DNA of 64,000 nt from Dichetophora obliterata (taxonomy: Eukaryota; Arthropoda; Insecta; Diptera; Sciomyzidae). Positions 32,866 through 46,101 of the stretch are shown here, in pieces; the first letter of the stretch is position 1; the number at the start of each line of letters is the position of its first letter. The notes beneath the pieces were generated by a model. That model had not been told where the DNA came from, did no database searches, and saw only the letters and a list, made by a program, of their open reading frames with translations. The position numbers and the translations under genes are program-made. The DNA is taken from assembly GCA_963920525.1 (NCBI GenBank), contig OY986439.1, positions 40,056,819 through 40,120,818 of the forward strand, read 5' to 3'.

Positions 32866-35800
32866 AAAATCCCTAATTTACAAAGGTTAGTACACAAATT
32901 ATGTAAAATTTTCTTCATGAGCATTTTGCAAAATAATCTTGTGTCTCAACTCAATGCTTTATTTATATTCAAAACCCAAATATTAATTTCGTCACTAGCA
33001 AGTACGCCGTTTGATAATTATAAACAAAATATTTTATTATAAAAAAGCAACTCTATTTTCAGTGTAAATATTTGTTTGTTCACAGTTAGAATAAATATAA
33101 ATATAAGGAGCAATAAGTTTTTATAGGACTTTAAATCAACTTGTTATTCACTTAACATCTCAACTCACAATATTTACCAAAAATAACCTTGACATTTTTT
33201 ATGCTCATACAATTATATATACATTCTAATTTATTGTACAAGTCGTTAACGGCCCTTTCTACGCATATATTTCTACACTTAAATTGAAATAAAGTGGCAG
33301 CTTTTACTGTTTGCTGCTTGATGTTCTATGTTTGTGCTGGTATTTTGTTTGAACTTGAACGAATGGCCACAAAAATGTAAGAAATTGAAATTCATTTAGA
33401 GAAATATACCAAAAGCAAAATAAAAAGCACTCGTTACAGAACCAAACCGCAAACAAAATAAAACAACATTCAAAGAATAGGCAAATAAAATAAATGATGA
33501 CATTCTAGAAGGACGTAACACAAGCACAACACAGACACATACGCGCGCCCATACAAAAACATATACGCGCAGGCGGGAAAACAAACAAACAAACAAACAC
33601 TTTAGATAAATACCAATCCTAGTGCTAGAAAAAAATATAACAACAACAATGAATAGAAGAAACTAGAAAAGTGGCAGAAGACAAACAAAAATAATAACGA
33701 ACGATTAATCAAATAAAGTAGCAGAGTTGGGCAGAGTTCAGTCAAAAACTGGTAGTCCATATAAAATGGTGTGAGTAGAATGTTGTTTGGTGGCTGACTG
33801 GTGGGTGGCACCACGTTGGTTTTTGGCTTAATATTGCGGCTGTGAGTGCGAATTTAATGCAGGACATGAAAGTGAGCCACAATGTTGAGACAACAACAGC
33901 AACAACAATAAACGCCAAGTAACACTCTCGCAGTCAAGAAGACATCTGAACGGAAGTAGATTTGGTTTTATGTGTGGCTGTGGTTGTTGTTGTTGCCGTT
34001 GTTGTCGGTGTAGTTGTCGCCACGCATGCAGAGCTCTATAGCGTAGCTTCTTCCGGCAGCAACAACAGTTGCTACTACTTATTGTCATTGTTGGTGTTGT
34101 TGGTTTCCTTGTTTTTGCTGTTGCTATTACTGTTGTTATTATTTTTGACATTGTAGTTGTTGTTGTTTCTTCTGTTGCCTTAGTTGATGATGTAGACGCA
34201 GTTTATTTATTTATAACATTATCCTTGCTTGACACCATTTTCCACTTTTAGTCGCTCTACGCTCCATTAATGCATCCTTGCTGCTTTCCGTTTCTGCTAG
34301 TTTCTTCATTCCTGCACTCGTTCCGCTTTGCTGTTTATTACTTTTATTATTATTTTTATTATTTTAATTACATTTTTTGTTTCGTTTTTGTTTTTGGTGC
34401 TTACACTGTTGCTAAAATAGATAGAGACAGAGAGAAAGAGAAAGAGAGAGAGGAACAGAGAGAGCATGGTGTGAATTAAGTGAGTGTGTGAAGGAAGTAG
34501 GAAACCAACACATACAGGTGCTTTCCGGACGAGCTTCGAAGCAGCGAAATTTTCAAGGACGCTTTTGTGACTGAATTTACAACTTCCTAAAAATAATAAT
34601 TTAAAATTTTCCATGCGAATAACGACAATAAACAATTTTTTGTTTTGTCTTCTACGATATGCGGCGCACATTCGTTATTTTTTAGAAAAAGGTTTTTTAG
34701 AAAGAATAAATAGAAATATATCTAAGAAATTTATTCAGCAGGTATATGTTAATATAATGAAAATAGAAATCGTTTACGAATAAACAATGTGTATAGTTTT
34801 TATTCAAAACAATTCAAATCGTGTAGTAAAGAAGCTAAAATTTAATATATAAACTAACTTACCTCTGATGTCTTTCACATGCGAAATTCTATTTTTTTTA
34901 AAAATAATATTTCTCATTATACAAAATTTTAAAGAACACTTACACCAAATATTAAATGAGCGTACAAACATTGTTCTAGATATTTAGCATGTGATTGTTT
35001 GCAAATATTAAGACTTCACTTTAAGCTTTTAGTTTATTTTTAAGTCACTTAGTACTTGTATGTGCTAAGTTTTTATCCTTCAATTTCACAGTCAGTTTTG
35101 ATTTTAGCTAATGTATTCTCAACAAAAAAACGTTCAATCCACCCGGTGATTCATTAGCTGGCACTTAGGACAGACTGCGAAAAAGTAGAATAAAAACTTA
35201 GCAAAACAACAAATCTTTATAGAACTTTAAAGCTTTCATCTAAGAAACATTAGCTGCTTTACGACGATTGTACCAACTGACAAGCTTGTATTAATAACAA
35301 CAGAACACAATGGTCCAAAATTGATTTTAAGCTGTAAAAATTCAAATTTTACTTTAGATTTTCCAAAATATTTTTGTAACAATTCGATCTCTTACACTTC
35401 TATGACATAGCTTAAAAAAAATGACTTAAGTTTGTAATTCGGTTTATGTTTAAACAAATGTTATTGTTTACAATTTGTAAAATATATTTTTTTAACGTTT
35501 GTGCAATAATAAATTGAAGAAAATAAAGAGTGAATCAAGAAAACTTGTGCGACCTAAACTTTTGACAAAATGGATTGCAATATTCTAAAAAAATATTTTT
35601 GTAAATGTTTGCATGTGTGTAAGATTTCATTTTTTCATAAGACCATGTTTTCTGTAAAGTTGCAAACAAGTTTTTTGTATTTCATGGAGTATACTCCGTA
35701 TACTTTGTGTATAATTGTGTAAGCTGTTATATATATCAAATCGTGAAAATCTCAGATCTTATGCCATACTAAGAACTTTGCAGCCACTTGCGAATCCTCA

Positions 35801-37009
35801 AAAAATTCCTCTTTTCTAGAAGGCTTGTAGTGGAAAATTAGATAAAAAGTTATCAGCAATCGACTAAGTCGGTAGGGAACTAATTCGGTTGCGATAGTGA
35901 ACTTGGATCTATGTGTGTGTGTTGAAATTGTTTTGCACATTCATACTACTAAAATTTGTGTCCTTTTTTTTCATGTAGTATACTAAACTTGGACAATTAA
36001 ATTTCATCAATTTTCCACTCCAAACTTTTAGGGCGTTGCTTCTCCACAATTTATAAGATATTGCTTAGTCCTTATATATTTGAAATAATTGAATTCTTAG
36101 CTTTAATTCTGTATACATTAGGTTGGAGCAATTTGTTCCGGTCGAAAATTTTTTGCTGGGAACATACAGTTTTGGAGTCTACATGAAATTCTGAGTTAAA
36201 CACTCTCTGGGACCATATAACTCCGATAACATTTTTCCCCAGCGAAAAATCGTTCAAAGATTCCTTTATAATAATTTCATAGAGCGTTCGCTACTTGTTC
36301 ACTGATTGATTCACAGCACAAACTATTTGGTCTAGAAAAATTAAATTTAATACGAATATAAGGTACTTCTATTTTGTGGATGCGTACTCAAAAAATTATT
36401 TTGAAAATTAAATCTTTAAAAGGCTAAAATTTAGTAAAAAGGGTTAAAAATGGGTAATGGGCATATTCCTGAGATGTCAAAGTTCTGAAAATGGATTCTG
36501 ATTACTTTCATTACAGTTTAAAAGGGTTTTTGAAAACATGATATATTTTAGGAGCTAAAGATATAAAACTGTATTTTTAGGGCAAATTCGAAGTGTCATA
36601 TTTCCGACTGAGTATAAGATACTGAAAAGTTTTTTGCGGTTGAATACTCTCTAAACTAATGCCTTAAATATAAACTCTTGAACTTGTTTTGTTGGATTGA
36701 TAAAGGTTCAAAAAATTATTTTAAAAAAAGAAACCGATTTAAATGTGGTCATTTCCACATTTTCGAAGTTGCCATTTTGTATTTCAAAAGTTGATACCGG
36801 GATTTATGATCAGCGACCCCCGAAATACCATTTTTGTGGAGCTCCATATCAGCTGTAAATTGATGCGCATTTTTGAGCAGTTCTGTGCTATGAAAACATT
36901 AATTTCTTCGATATGGGAATCTATAAACGATTTTTTACTGGGAAGAACTTCAACGGAGCTGTATACCTCCAGCACGCTTCTAGATATATATATATATATT
37001 TTTTTTTTT
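32866..37009. other. long non-coding stretch with simple repeats
   Basis: No gene is seen. Features are CAAACAAA-type repeats (about 33583-33600), GTTGTTGTT/opa-like runs (about 33890-34170) and AGAGA-rich sequence (about 34425-34465). The opa-like runs give long spurious frames on both strands (for example 33828-34151). The passage 36120-36260 is less AT-rich but has no domain. The overall look is fly intron. Confidence 0.55.
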
Positions 37010-37011
37010 GT

Positions 37012-38930
37012 AAGTGACAAAAGCCCTGTTTTATTTTATAATCAACTTTCCGTACCCCAATTTTCTTATCATGACTTATTTTACTTGACTTTAGATCTTT
37101 TTCAACATTTCGTTGAATGTATAATGACATGTCGAGACATTAAAAACATACAATTTCAACTTCTTAACGCAGATTTTGGCAGAACTGATTGGCAAAGAAT
37201 ATTTTGTATGACATCAGTAGATGACCAAGTAGATTTTTTAAACGACACACATCAGTAGATGACCAAGTAGATTTTTTAAACGACACTCTATTAGTTCTTT
37301 TTTACAGGCATGTACCTTTAAAAACTATACTTATGAAAAATTCAAGTCAGCCATGGTTTAATCACGATGTTGGTTCCCTTATCGAAAAACTTAATAAGGC
37401 CTACTCTAAATGGAAAAGATGTAAGACGTCAGCATATTTTGAAGCATTTTCAAATTTGCGCAAACAAGCTGTTAGTGCTATAAGACGAACAAAATCACAG
37501 TACTTCTATGAAAAATTTTCAAGAACAGCTAACAGTAAAGCTACTTGGCGCACTATTAGAAAATTAGGCATAAATAAAACTTGTACTGACAAAGTAAATG
37601 CTGACCTCAATATCCTCAATAATAATTTTGTAAGAAACCAAAACTGTGATAATATAGAGCTAACAAGGCAACCCATCTGTGATATGATTGAGTCTAACAT
37701 GTATTTTTCCGTGATAATCCCCTTCTAAGTGCAATATGTACAACATCTAGTTTTAGTTTTATGTGTGTTACTGAAAGTGATGAGCGCTCTAGTCTGATTT
37801 ATGTAAAATCCAACTCAACAGGCATTGACGGTATTACTCCCAAGTTCCTTAAATTGCCTTTACCTAAACCTTTATCTGTTATTACAAATATTTTCAATAC
37901 AATCTTTACTAAAATCAGTATTTCCAAAGAAGTGAAAATTAGCCAAAATAATTCCAATTCCGAAATCAGGCGATGAATTTCGACCAATTCTATTAATCAT
38001 TTAATATTTTGCCATAAGCTCAAAAATTGGCACGGTTTTTCTCCAACCGCAATAAAATTGATTTGGTCATATCTGTATAATCGTTTTTAATGTGTATGTT
38101 CTGGTGATTTGTACTCTGACTTTATTCGAGTAAGTAAAGGTGTTCCCCAGGGCTCAGTTCTGGGACCCTTTTTGTTTTCCATTTACGTAAATAATTTTCC
38201 GTCAACCCCGAATAAATGTTTCACACATATGTACCCTGATGATATACAGTTTTATGTTTCATGTGATAAAACTGATCTTTGTAGTGGTGTGAATATCCCT
38301 AATCAAGAATTCCAGCAAATTGGTAATTGGGCCGCAGAAAAAGAGCTTGAAATTAATCCAAGAAAATTTAAGTGTTTGTTGGTCTATAAAAAACCTATAA
38401 ATTATAATAGTCTTCCTGATATAGTAATTAACGACTCGATTATTGAATATGAGTGTAATGCTGAGAACTTGGGTTTTATTTTTAATAATACCTTGACATG
38501 GAACGAACACATCACCAGTTCCTGAGGTAAGGTAAATGGTATGTTAAGCAGTTTATGGCCTACCCAATACCTTAAGCCATTAAGAACTAGACTGCTTATA
38601 GCAAAAGCATACTTAATACCAATTCTCTTGTATGGCTGTGAAGTATTTGCAAACACTGATTCTGTTTATAAGCAAAAATTCAAAGTAACATATAATAATA
38701 TCGTTCGGTATGTATACAGTCTGAGTAGGTTTGATCATGTCTCGGAATATGCTTACCAAATGAACAACACCACCTTTGATAACCTTGTCTAGATAAAAGT
38801 CCTACAGTTTGCCCACAAATTAATATTTTCCGCTGAACCTATCTATCTTTTCGAGAGACTTCACTTTACAAAATTGCGCCGTATAATAATATTGTGTTAG
38901 CAAGATACTTCAACCTTGTCTCCGAAAGGA
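37012..38930 (+). pseudogene. endonuclease/reverse transcriptase remnant of copy C
   Basis: The endonuclease tail reads SDKSPVLFYNQLSVPQF and DWQRIFCMTSVDDQVDFLND. A 38-bp tandem duplication (starting 37211 and 37249) then shifts the frame. The linker reads NSSQPWFNHDVGSLIEKLNK and KATWRTIRKLGI. The reverse transcriptase shows SNSTGIDGITPKFLK (about 37813), then a deletion that removes the QSGFR-FDTV region. It resumes at SKGVPQGSVLGPFLFSIYVN (about 38131). The catalytic box reads YPDD, not YADD (about 38230-38241). NAENLGFIFNNTLTWNEHI and LLIAKAYLIPILLYGCEVF follow. Multiple stops and frame changes show it is dead. Confidence 0.85.
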
Positions 38931-38952
38931 AATTCTTCATATATGGTCCACG

Positions 38953-39653
38953 CAAGGTTGCCAGCCAAAATTCGGAACAATTCCCACGAAAATTACCTTT
39001 TTCCCAAAGTAACATAAATTAAATACCACCAAAATTCCCATGCTAAAGGTAAACAAATAAAAATTCCCACAGCAATTAAAAAATACCAAAAAAAATCACA
39101 CGATTATTAAAATTGACCACAAAAATACCATGCATTTTAAAAATACCACCAAAAATCCCATATGAATTTAAAAATCCCACAAAAAAATCAATGAAAATAT
39201 TTTTCACTTTTTTTGGAATCTTAAAATAATTTTTGTAAGCTTAGCGCTTGCATACAGAAATGAAGAATTTTGTTCAGAAAAGAATGCGCTATTGGTTTTT
39301 ATCCAATTTTGTGATGTCAACTTGTTCTTAAAACAAATATGCAATTTAAACGTTTATATTAAGGGTAAGTTCGAAGAAATGTACAGCGTAAACTTATAGC
39401 TTTACTCTTTTGTATATATACGTCGATTATCGAATACTATGATTAAGATTTTGCTTAATAAAGGTAAAAAAAAAAATTAAGAAAAAATTCCCGAATTCCC
39501 AAGCAATTAAAAAATACCACGCTGAGTTCCCACGCCAATTAAAAAATACCACGCTGAATTAAAAAATACCATGGGAAATCCCAAAAAAAAAATTCCCAAG
39601 ATCAATTAAAAATTACCACGAATGGGATTTTTTCCACATTACTGGCAACCTTG
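38953..39653. mobile_element. hAT-type MITE, 701 bp, 8-bp TSD
   Basis: It is flanked by a perfect 8-bp duplication, GGTCCACG (38945-38952 and 39654-39661), the hAT signature. The terminal inverted repeats are CAAGGTTGCCAG at both ends. The duplication lies in the IYGPRLWNSL motif of copy C, and removing the element restores that motif. The interior is non-coding and made of repeated words such as AATTAAAAAATACCAC and AAATTCCCA in the same orientation in both halves. Confidence 0.92.
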
Positions 39654-39727
39654 GGTCCACGTCTTTGGAATTCCTTAGATTATAACACACAACAAATGAG
39701 TAAGCTGTCAATTTTAAAAGGAAACTA

Positions 39728-40124
39728 CAGGGTCCGCCATATAACGTTTTTTTTTTAACTAGAGCTTTTTCCGTGAATGGTAACACTTAGCTCATGTCAG
39801 ATTTGACAGATAATTAGTTGTATCCTTCCGCTAAACGAATATGGTTGTGTATATACTTGAACAACGCTGGGAAATGTTGCGACATTAATTTGCCATTAAA
39901 AGCCATTGGTGAAATACAGCTGCACACAATCGATAATGTGCTTAAAAATTGGACCGATCGTGTAGGCTACTTCATGGCCAGCTGAGGCAGCCATTTGAAT
40001 GAAATTATTTTTCATTATTAACCGGAAGAATTGTACTTTCAATTAAAAAATGAAATTTCAGAAAATATTTAGTAGTTTTTTTTTATAGAATTTTCAAAAA
40101 AAAAAAGTTATTTGGCGGACCCTG
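39728..40124 (+). mobile_element. deleted mariner-like element, 397 bp
   Basis: It is flanked by TA (39726-39727 and 40125-40126), with inverted repeats CAGGGTCCGCCATATAAC and CAGGGTCCGCCAAATAAC. Inside, a start-like fragment (VYILEQRWEMLRH, about 39844) sits almost directly before a transposase C-terminus (AIGEIQLHTIDNVLKNWTDR, about 39895, then SHLNEIIFHY). The middle of the gene, with all catalytic residues, is gone. This is the usual way MITEs arise from a full-length mariner relative. Confidence 0.88.
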
Positions 40125-40285
40125 TATTATCGTTCTTGTCGTCCCTTAATTAGTTTAATATGTCATCCTTTAGAGATAAGGCCTTTTAAATTATTCAATC
40201 AGATTTCATATTTATTTGTAATAATCTTGTATGTTTTCAATTTTTTATTGTAATAAGCTCTTCATGTTAGTGTTAAGTTTTCGTA

Positions 40286-42263
40286 TCTATAGTAATAAAA
40301 CTCATTTTCTGTTTGTTTGTTTGTTTGTTTGTTTGGCCTTTATACAAATCTAAACGGCTCAACGGATTTCTCTCAAACTAGGTACACATATTAAGTTTAT
40401 CCCAACTTAAAATGTTACATACTTAGTTTTTGCCACGCCCCCTCTGAAATTTTTCAACTAACGGTAATTTTGTTATTATAAAACTTTTTACTGTAGGAGA
40501 TTTTTGTGTATTCAATTTTAAAATATTTTTGTTATTTTGACGTCAAAAACACTCACATATCTTCAAAAGTGGAGAAATTTTCAGTACAACGACTTTTTCA
40601 TAAAACATCGTTACCTAAGAATGAGAAAAAAACGACATGAAAATCAAAGTTTGGTCTTTCGATGCAAATATCTTCGCTGTCCATTAATATATTTCATTCA
40701 AATTTTTTTTGTTCAAAAGTTCAATAAAATCACTTCAAAATAGGTTGAACTGTACCGTTAAGTCAGTGTATATATGTTTTATGATTATGTCAAAAAAGGT
40801 CCAAAATATTGACTTTTTACTCAAAAAATTACTCAAAAATTGTTGTTGTTGTAAAAATGAAATCAATTAAAAATTGCACATCTGGCTACCTTTCATATGA
40901 CATAGCATATTTATTTGCAAAAGTTCTGCCAGCTAAGCGCAAAAATTTTTTTACTGTTTTTGTCATCAAAACAACCCCCCCCCCTTTGATTTTTTTCGCG
41001 AAATTTATTTTTTTCCAAAATGTTGTTTTTATATTTTTTACAAAAAAGTCAAGTGAAAAAATTACCCCATATCTCTTTCCGATCAAAAGTTATGGCTAAA
41101 ATTCTATTTTTTCATACCAGAATTTTAATAAAACTGAGTTTTGTTTTAAAATTCTCTATATAGAGAATGAAGTTGTGTGTCTAGAGTAATTATAAACATT
41201 TTGGTGTATATAAAATCTTACTTTTTGCCTCCCTCCTCCTGATAAATCTGTTTTATTGTGATTTGTCATTTTTCTCACTACTGTTTCACCCACACGTTGT
41301 CACACAGTTCTTTATCAATGGTACTTTAAATGTTCTATATATATCACTGTATCATCGAAAAGATGACTGTGAATTAGAATACTGTAAAAGTTAATTTTTT
41401 CATGTTTAATGTGTTATTTGAACTTTATTGTTGAAAGTCAAATTTCCACGCCAATTAAATGTACCGACATGGTTGTAAGCTTGGCTGCATTGAATAAATT
41501 TTTCGGTTCAATTGCGTACTAACCGAAAGTATGCTGAAAAGTATGCTGGAAAATATTATAAATTAGAACTAAGTACTGCATTACCGACACGATTCCAATA
41601 TATTAGAAAAGTCGGTAACTGTTATCCAATTTAGTTCTTTTCGCACACAGCGTAAACTTGCAGCAAATAACATAATGGCACTTCTTGCATTGTTCCTGCA
41701 GATTTTTCAGCTGGATTTATGTCGATCTGTTAACGTCGATAATATTGCTACAGGTTGCTGTATATACTATAATAGAAATTAAAAAGCGACTGCTTTCTTA
41801 ACTTACACCTTTTTGCTAATTTACATTAAAAAACGACTTTAAAATTTTTCGTATAAAAGAGTAATTCAGAAGATTTAAGAAATTGCATCAACTATCAGAC
41901 TCAATTTATATTAATTTTTAATTTAGAGACAATCCAATTGTTATTTTCCAACTGGAAAAAGTACTAAAAAATTTTAGGAAGATTTTTATAAATTTGATTT
42001 TCATTAGCGAAGTGCTTACCAGCAGCCAGTAAATTCAGTTTAGAACTACAAAACAGTTTTTGATTGAGAAAAAACAGTGATAAAATTATTTCTTCGTTAA
42101 AAAAGCTTGGAAAATTTTTTAACTAATATTTTTATAGTGGTCTCAAACTTAAATTTAACACGTTCTTACAAAATTCCAAAATTTACAAAAACATTTAATC
42201 GAAAAGTGTATATTAAAATTTTTATATAAATGACTCTCGAGTAACACCGGGTATATCAGCTAG
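40286..42263. mobile_element. non-autonomous Helitron-like element, 1978 bp
   Basis: The left end is TCTATAGTAATAAAACTC (40286) and the right end TATATCAGCTAG (to 42263). A precedes the start (40285) and T follows the end (42264), without a target duplication. That is the Helitron rule: 5' TC, 3' CTAG, inserted between A and T. A (GTTT)n run lies near the 5' end, as in many insect Helitrons. The CGAGTAACACCGGG stretch just before the 3' end fits the usual short hairpin position. No Rep/helicase gene is present. It lies in the 3' UTR of copy C. Confidence 0.75.
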
Positions 42264-42573
42264 TATTAAATATAAGTGTTTCGTATAGTAAATATTTACT
42301 GCCATATTTCCTTTTCTTAATGATTAGTGCTAGTTAAGAGATATTATATCTTGTAACGCTAAGAATTGCAAATAATAAATAAAAAAAAAATAAATAATAG
42401 TCCCAAGGAGTTTTTACCCAGAATTTCATGAAGAGTCTGAAACTTTATGTTACCAGCATAAAAAAAATTACTCCTCTCTTGTATACAAACTTAGTTTTTT
42501 CTAAATTTGCAAGCTTAAATATTTTTTTACTGTTTTCCCCACCCTTCCGAAACATCAATCGGTTCAGGTTAGA

Positions 42574-42882
42574 TATTATTTGACTGCTTTAAAGTGTGTG
42601 TGCGAGAATATTCTGCGAAAGAGGCCAGAATTATGGAAGGACAATTCATGGTTTTTACAACCCCCATGATTGTTTACATCCCCGCCCATTTTACATATTC
42701 CCCAGATATGGTCCCGTGTGACTTTTTCCTATTCCCCAAGCTAATATTTGTTGAAACGATTAAAGTCATCAAAGACAATTCGCGGAGGCAGCTAACGGCC
42801 ATTCCGAAATTGGCCTTCCAAAAATGCGTTCAAGAATGGAAAAAATTTTGAAGGTGATAAAATAATTATTGAAGAATAATTA
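42574..42882 (+). pseudogene. mariner transposase C-terminal fragment
   Basis: The readable order is YYLTALKCVCENILRKRPEL, then WKDNSW, followed by a deletion or scramble where the HHDNAPAH box should be. Then come YSPDMVPCDFFLFPKL (the SPD ... D box with the last catalytic Asp), a degraded middle, DNSRRQLTAIPKLAFQKCVQ and EGDKIIIEE. This block order is that of irritans-type mariner transposases. It sits just right of copy C; no inverted repeats were found around it. Confidence 0.85.
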
Positions 42883-42899
42883 ATCGTTGTCCGGCTACT

Positions 42900-43771
42900 G
42901 TTCTGTAAATTTCAAATCAATTGGACCAGTGCTTTTCAAAATCCCATCAACGTAACGCAGATTTTGTGGAGCTCGAGCGAGTTTGAGCATGACTTTGCTT
43001 ACAGGTCTTTAGCATCTTTCAATGAATTTTAAAATCTTCCAAATCAAATTTACTGAGCATGTTACTGCTCAGGAATTTAAAAGAATGATTTTTTGTTGAA
43101 CTTTATTCTATATATTTTTTTTTGTGACTTCGTATATAGCCCTTCATATCTTCTTTTCCCTTTTCTTCCACCTCTCTGTCCTTTCGCTCAACAATTTTGA
43201 ATCTCTCACAACAAAGCCACTTTACCATTTTACGGCCTTATTTTCAATTAAACGTTGACTAATCAGCTGTAGCGATTACCTTTGCCAATCAATGATAATT
43301 TTCAAACAAAAACAACAACACCAACTGATGCCAATCATTAACCCCAAACACCCTAACACCCTAAATTTGCGCAAACTCTGGCGTTGGCAGTCATCTCGTT
43401 ACACACTGGCAATGAGTCGCCATCGGCCTAGCAACCAATATCCAATCAAGCGTAAACCTTTGCTAAGTCAAAAGCAAAAATTATCACTTCCGTTGTTCCA
43501 ACACAAACTGACCCAAGCTAATTGCACAGCATGTTGTTGATATTTTGTGTCAACATCAGTCAATTCTTCGGTCAACCAACCAATATGATGAGTGACAAGT
43601 AGAATATCAAAAGATATTCCACAAATTTTGCGCTACTGAATAACAGCTGAAATATTATTTTTGCCATAACCAAAAACTCACGCTTGTTTTCTGATATTTT
43701 CGGATTGAGGTTTTGATTGTTTCTAAACCAGGAGCATGCAATGCAATTCTGGTGAAATGTCAAAGTAGCAG

Positions 43772-43821
<50 letters not shown>

Positions 43822-46101
43822 ATGAGGTAAGTGTTGCACATGTGTGACATTTACATTAGCGCTCTATCAGCGGCCATAGTGCCAGCGTGAGTGTAGGAAT
43901 TATTATAAACTAACGGAATATTTAAAAACTGCATTAATCTGGCTTTCTTCTATGCTAATTCAAAGCAAACTCATAACGAAAGGTTTCTGTTGAAATAAAA
44001 TAATTTTGCTTTTGCTTGCAAATTTTACAAAAGAGTTCACAAAATAGTATCTGCTCAATAATTCATTGAATTAAGTGGCTTTTTAGAAATGTCATCAGAA
44101 TATATTGTTTTATAATTGTTTTGCTGCTATAAAGCTTCTTTTAATTAAATATCGTTAAAGAGTATCCATTCAATGACTTTTTTATTCATAATAATTGTAT
44201 TCAAATGGGCAATATTATGTGTTAAAAAAAAAATAAATGTTTGAATTTTTTTTCTTTTCATACAAATAAAAATAAGTGGATTTAACAGCTAAAGTCCCTA
44301 ATAAGTTTTTTTATGCAATAATCGTAGTTAATTTGTATGATTAAAAAATTATATGGATAATTAATTAAATACCATTATCAATTGGCAAAACTAAGACCTG
44401 TTTGAAACAAAAATAAAAGTTGAATGCTTCATAAATTTTGAATTGGTCACAGACAATAAACTGTAAAAAAGTCGTCCCTTAAAAAGGTCAAAACTTAATA
44501 ATTTTGATTAATGCTCAAAAATTCAAATCAATATCAATTAGGAAAGACTAAGAAATTGAAAATCTTAATGAAAATAATAAACTTTATTCTTTTAATTGAA
44601 TTTTTTCATATTTTTGTTTTTCTTTTTCGTACTTTTAATTTAAGGGCATGAATAATAATAAACAGAATTTCATTGCATACATTAAGGCAATTATTTGGAA
44701 CAAAACAGCTGCACGATAACAATTATAGCAACAACAACAATAAAAAACACAGTCATAACAGTTCAAATGTAATAAGAGCAAAACTTAAAAAATAAGCCGA
44801 AGGAGGCAGTGAGTGATGAAAAAATGTTTGCTGTGAGTTCTTACCGCAAAAGTTTTGTATGGGAAAAGTTTTGAAAACAGCCGTTATATGCATGCGTTGT
44901 TGTTGCTTTGATTTTATTTTTTCCGGTGTTGCTTTTGGTTTGTGCTTTTTTTGTTTTTGCAATAAAATGCATTTGTTTTGCGTTAGCATTTTGCAGAAAT
45001 TGTTTTGCACATGCGAATGCATGTGTATACGTGTGTAAGTATGTGTGTGGTTGTATCTTTGTTTGAGTTTTTAACGTATGTGTGTGTATGCTTTTTTATG
45101 TGTGTGTTTGTATCTATGTTTGAGTTTTATGCGAATGTATAAAATGTTGCCTTGAAATGTTTGATTGTTGTTGGTTTTTCGTTTTTTTTTAATACAACAT
45201 ATTGAGTTAAGCGAACACCAATAAATTCAAACAAGCAAGAGTCAACAACAGTAACAACAACAACAGTAACAATAAAAACAGCTAGAGACCACAACCACCA
45301 CCATTAAAAGCACTGCAGCAGCAATGCAACCACAGTTGCATAGTTGGGACATTTATATAAAGTTTTTCCCTTCTATTTTTTTGTTGTCGATGCTTTTGTT
45401 TTTGCTTTTATTTTGACTAGTCCATGACTTTTATTGTTTTTGTTAGTATTGTTGTTGTTTTTTTTAAATACTATTATTCATGCATTCATTCGAATTGGCC
45501 TCGAGTGCAAATGTTTTGCCATTCAAACTTTTTCGTTTTTATTCTAAACAAAACTAAACCCTTTTATTGACTCTCCTTTGGACTGAGGTACTGCAGTTGA
45601 TTAACCAGCTCTTATTGGTATGCCAAACCCAACTAACTTCAACCTCACTCAAAGCACTCGGTAAACTTTTTGCTAACTATCCACACTGGACGCAATGTAA
45701 GTCAGCGCTATTGACTTGACTGCCGTTGCTGCTGCTGAGGAAAATAGTTTAGCGAAAGTATTTGAAGGAGTTAAAATTGCACTTTACCATTTGGAGTGAA
45801 CTTTACAGTTGTCCAACACTTTGGATGCAGAATATAACATTGAGGTGGTTTTGCTGTACAATTGTAAAAATTACTAAAAAAAGCGTTTTGAAGAGGATAA
45901 CAGTTTTGCGTTATTAGTGTTAAAAAAGCGAAAAAAAGTTGAAATGAAATACAGCGGAATGTTTTCATATTTAACGATGATATAGTGAAGTCATTACACT
46001 GTTAACTGAAATTCCAAATAAACTTAATATTATCATTAACACTACAATTACCAACAACTGCTTTATGATTACTTCTATCAAATCGGTCAGAATTACCAAT
46101 T
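42900..46101. other. non-coding stretch with microsatellite
   Basis: About 3.2 kb without a recognisable gene. It contains a (TG)n microsatellite (43774-43818) and two similar GTGTGT-GTTTGTATCT-TGTTTGAGTTTT units about 58 bp apart (about 45044 and 45102). There are also CAA/CAG-type runs (about 44730 and 45250-45330). The 82-codon frame at 43292-43540 shows no domain I recognise. Confidence 0.5.
43774..43818. repeat. (TG)n microsatellite, ~45 bp
   Basis: An uninterrupted TG dinucleotide run of about 22 units. It produces the poly-His/Thr frame on the minus strand. Confidence 0.95.

Larger units (their letters stand above)
37010..42398 (+). mobile_element. non-LTR retrotransposon copy C carrying three insertions
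   Basis: A 5'-truncated, decayed relative of copy A. It reads endonuclease C-terminus (about 37012-37300), linker (37333-37640), reverse transcriptase (37760-38900), a C-terminal FIYGPRLWNSL motif split at 38952/39662, then a 3' UTR ending in AATAATAAATAAAAAAAAAA at about 42398. Three other elements sit inside it: a hAT MITE (38953-39653), a deleted mariner-like element (39728-40124) and a Helitron-like element (40286-42263). Without them the host element would be roughly 2.3 kb. Confidence 0.85.

Noticed and set aside
33828..34251. Overlapping frames rich in Gln, Leu and Val on both strands
   Set aside because: They are translations of GTT/CAA opa-like repeats, open in several frames at once.
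43292..43540. 82-codon frame MIIFKQKQQHQLMPI... as a possible exon
   Set aside because: Polar, low-complexity composition, no domain match I can name, no supporting splice pattern.
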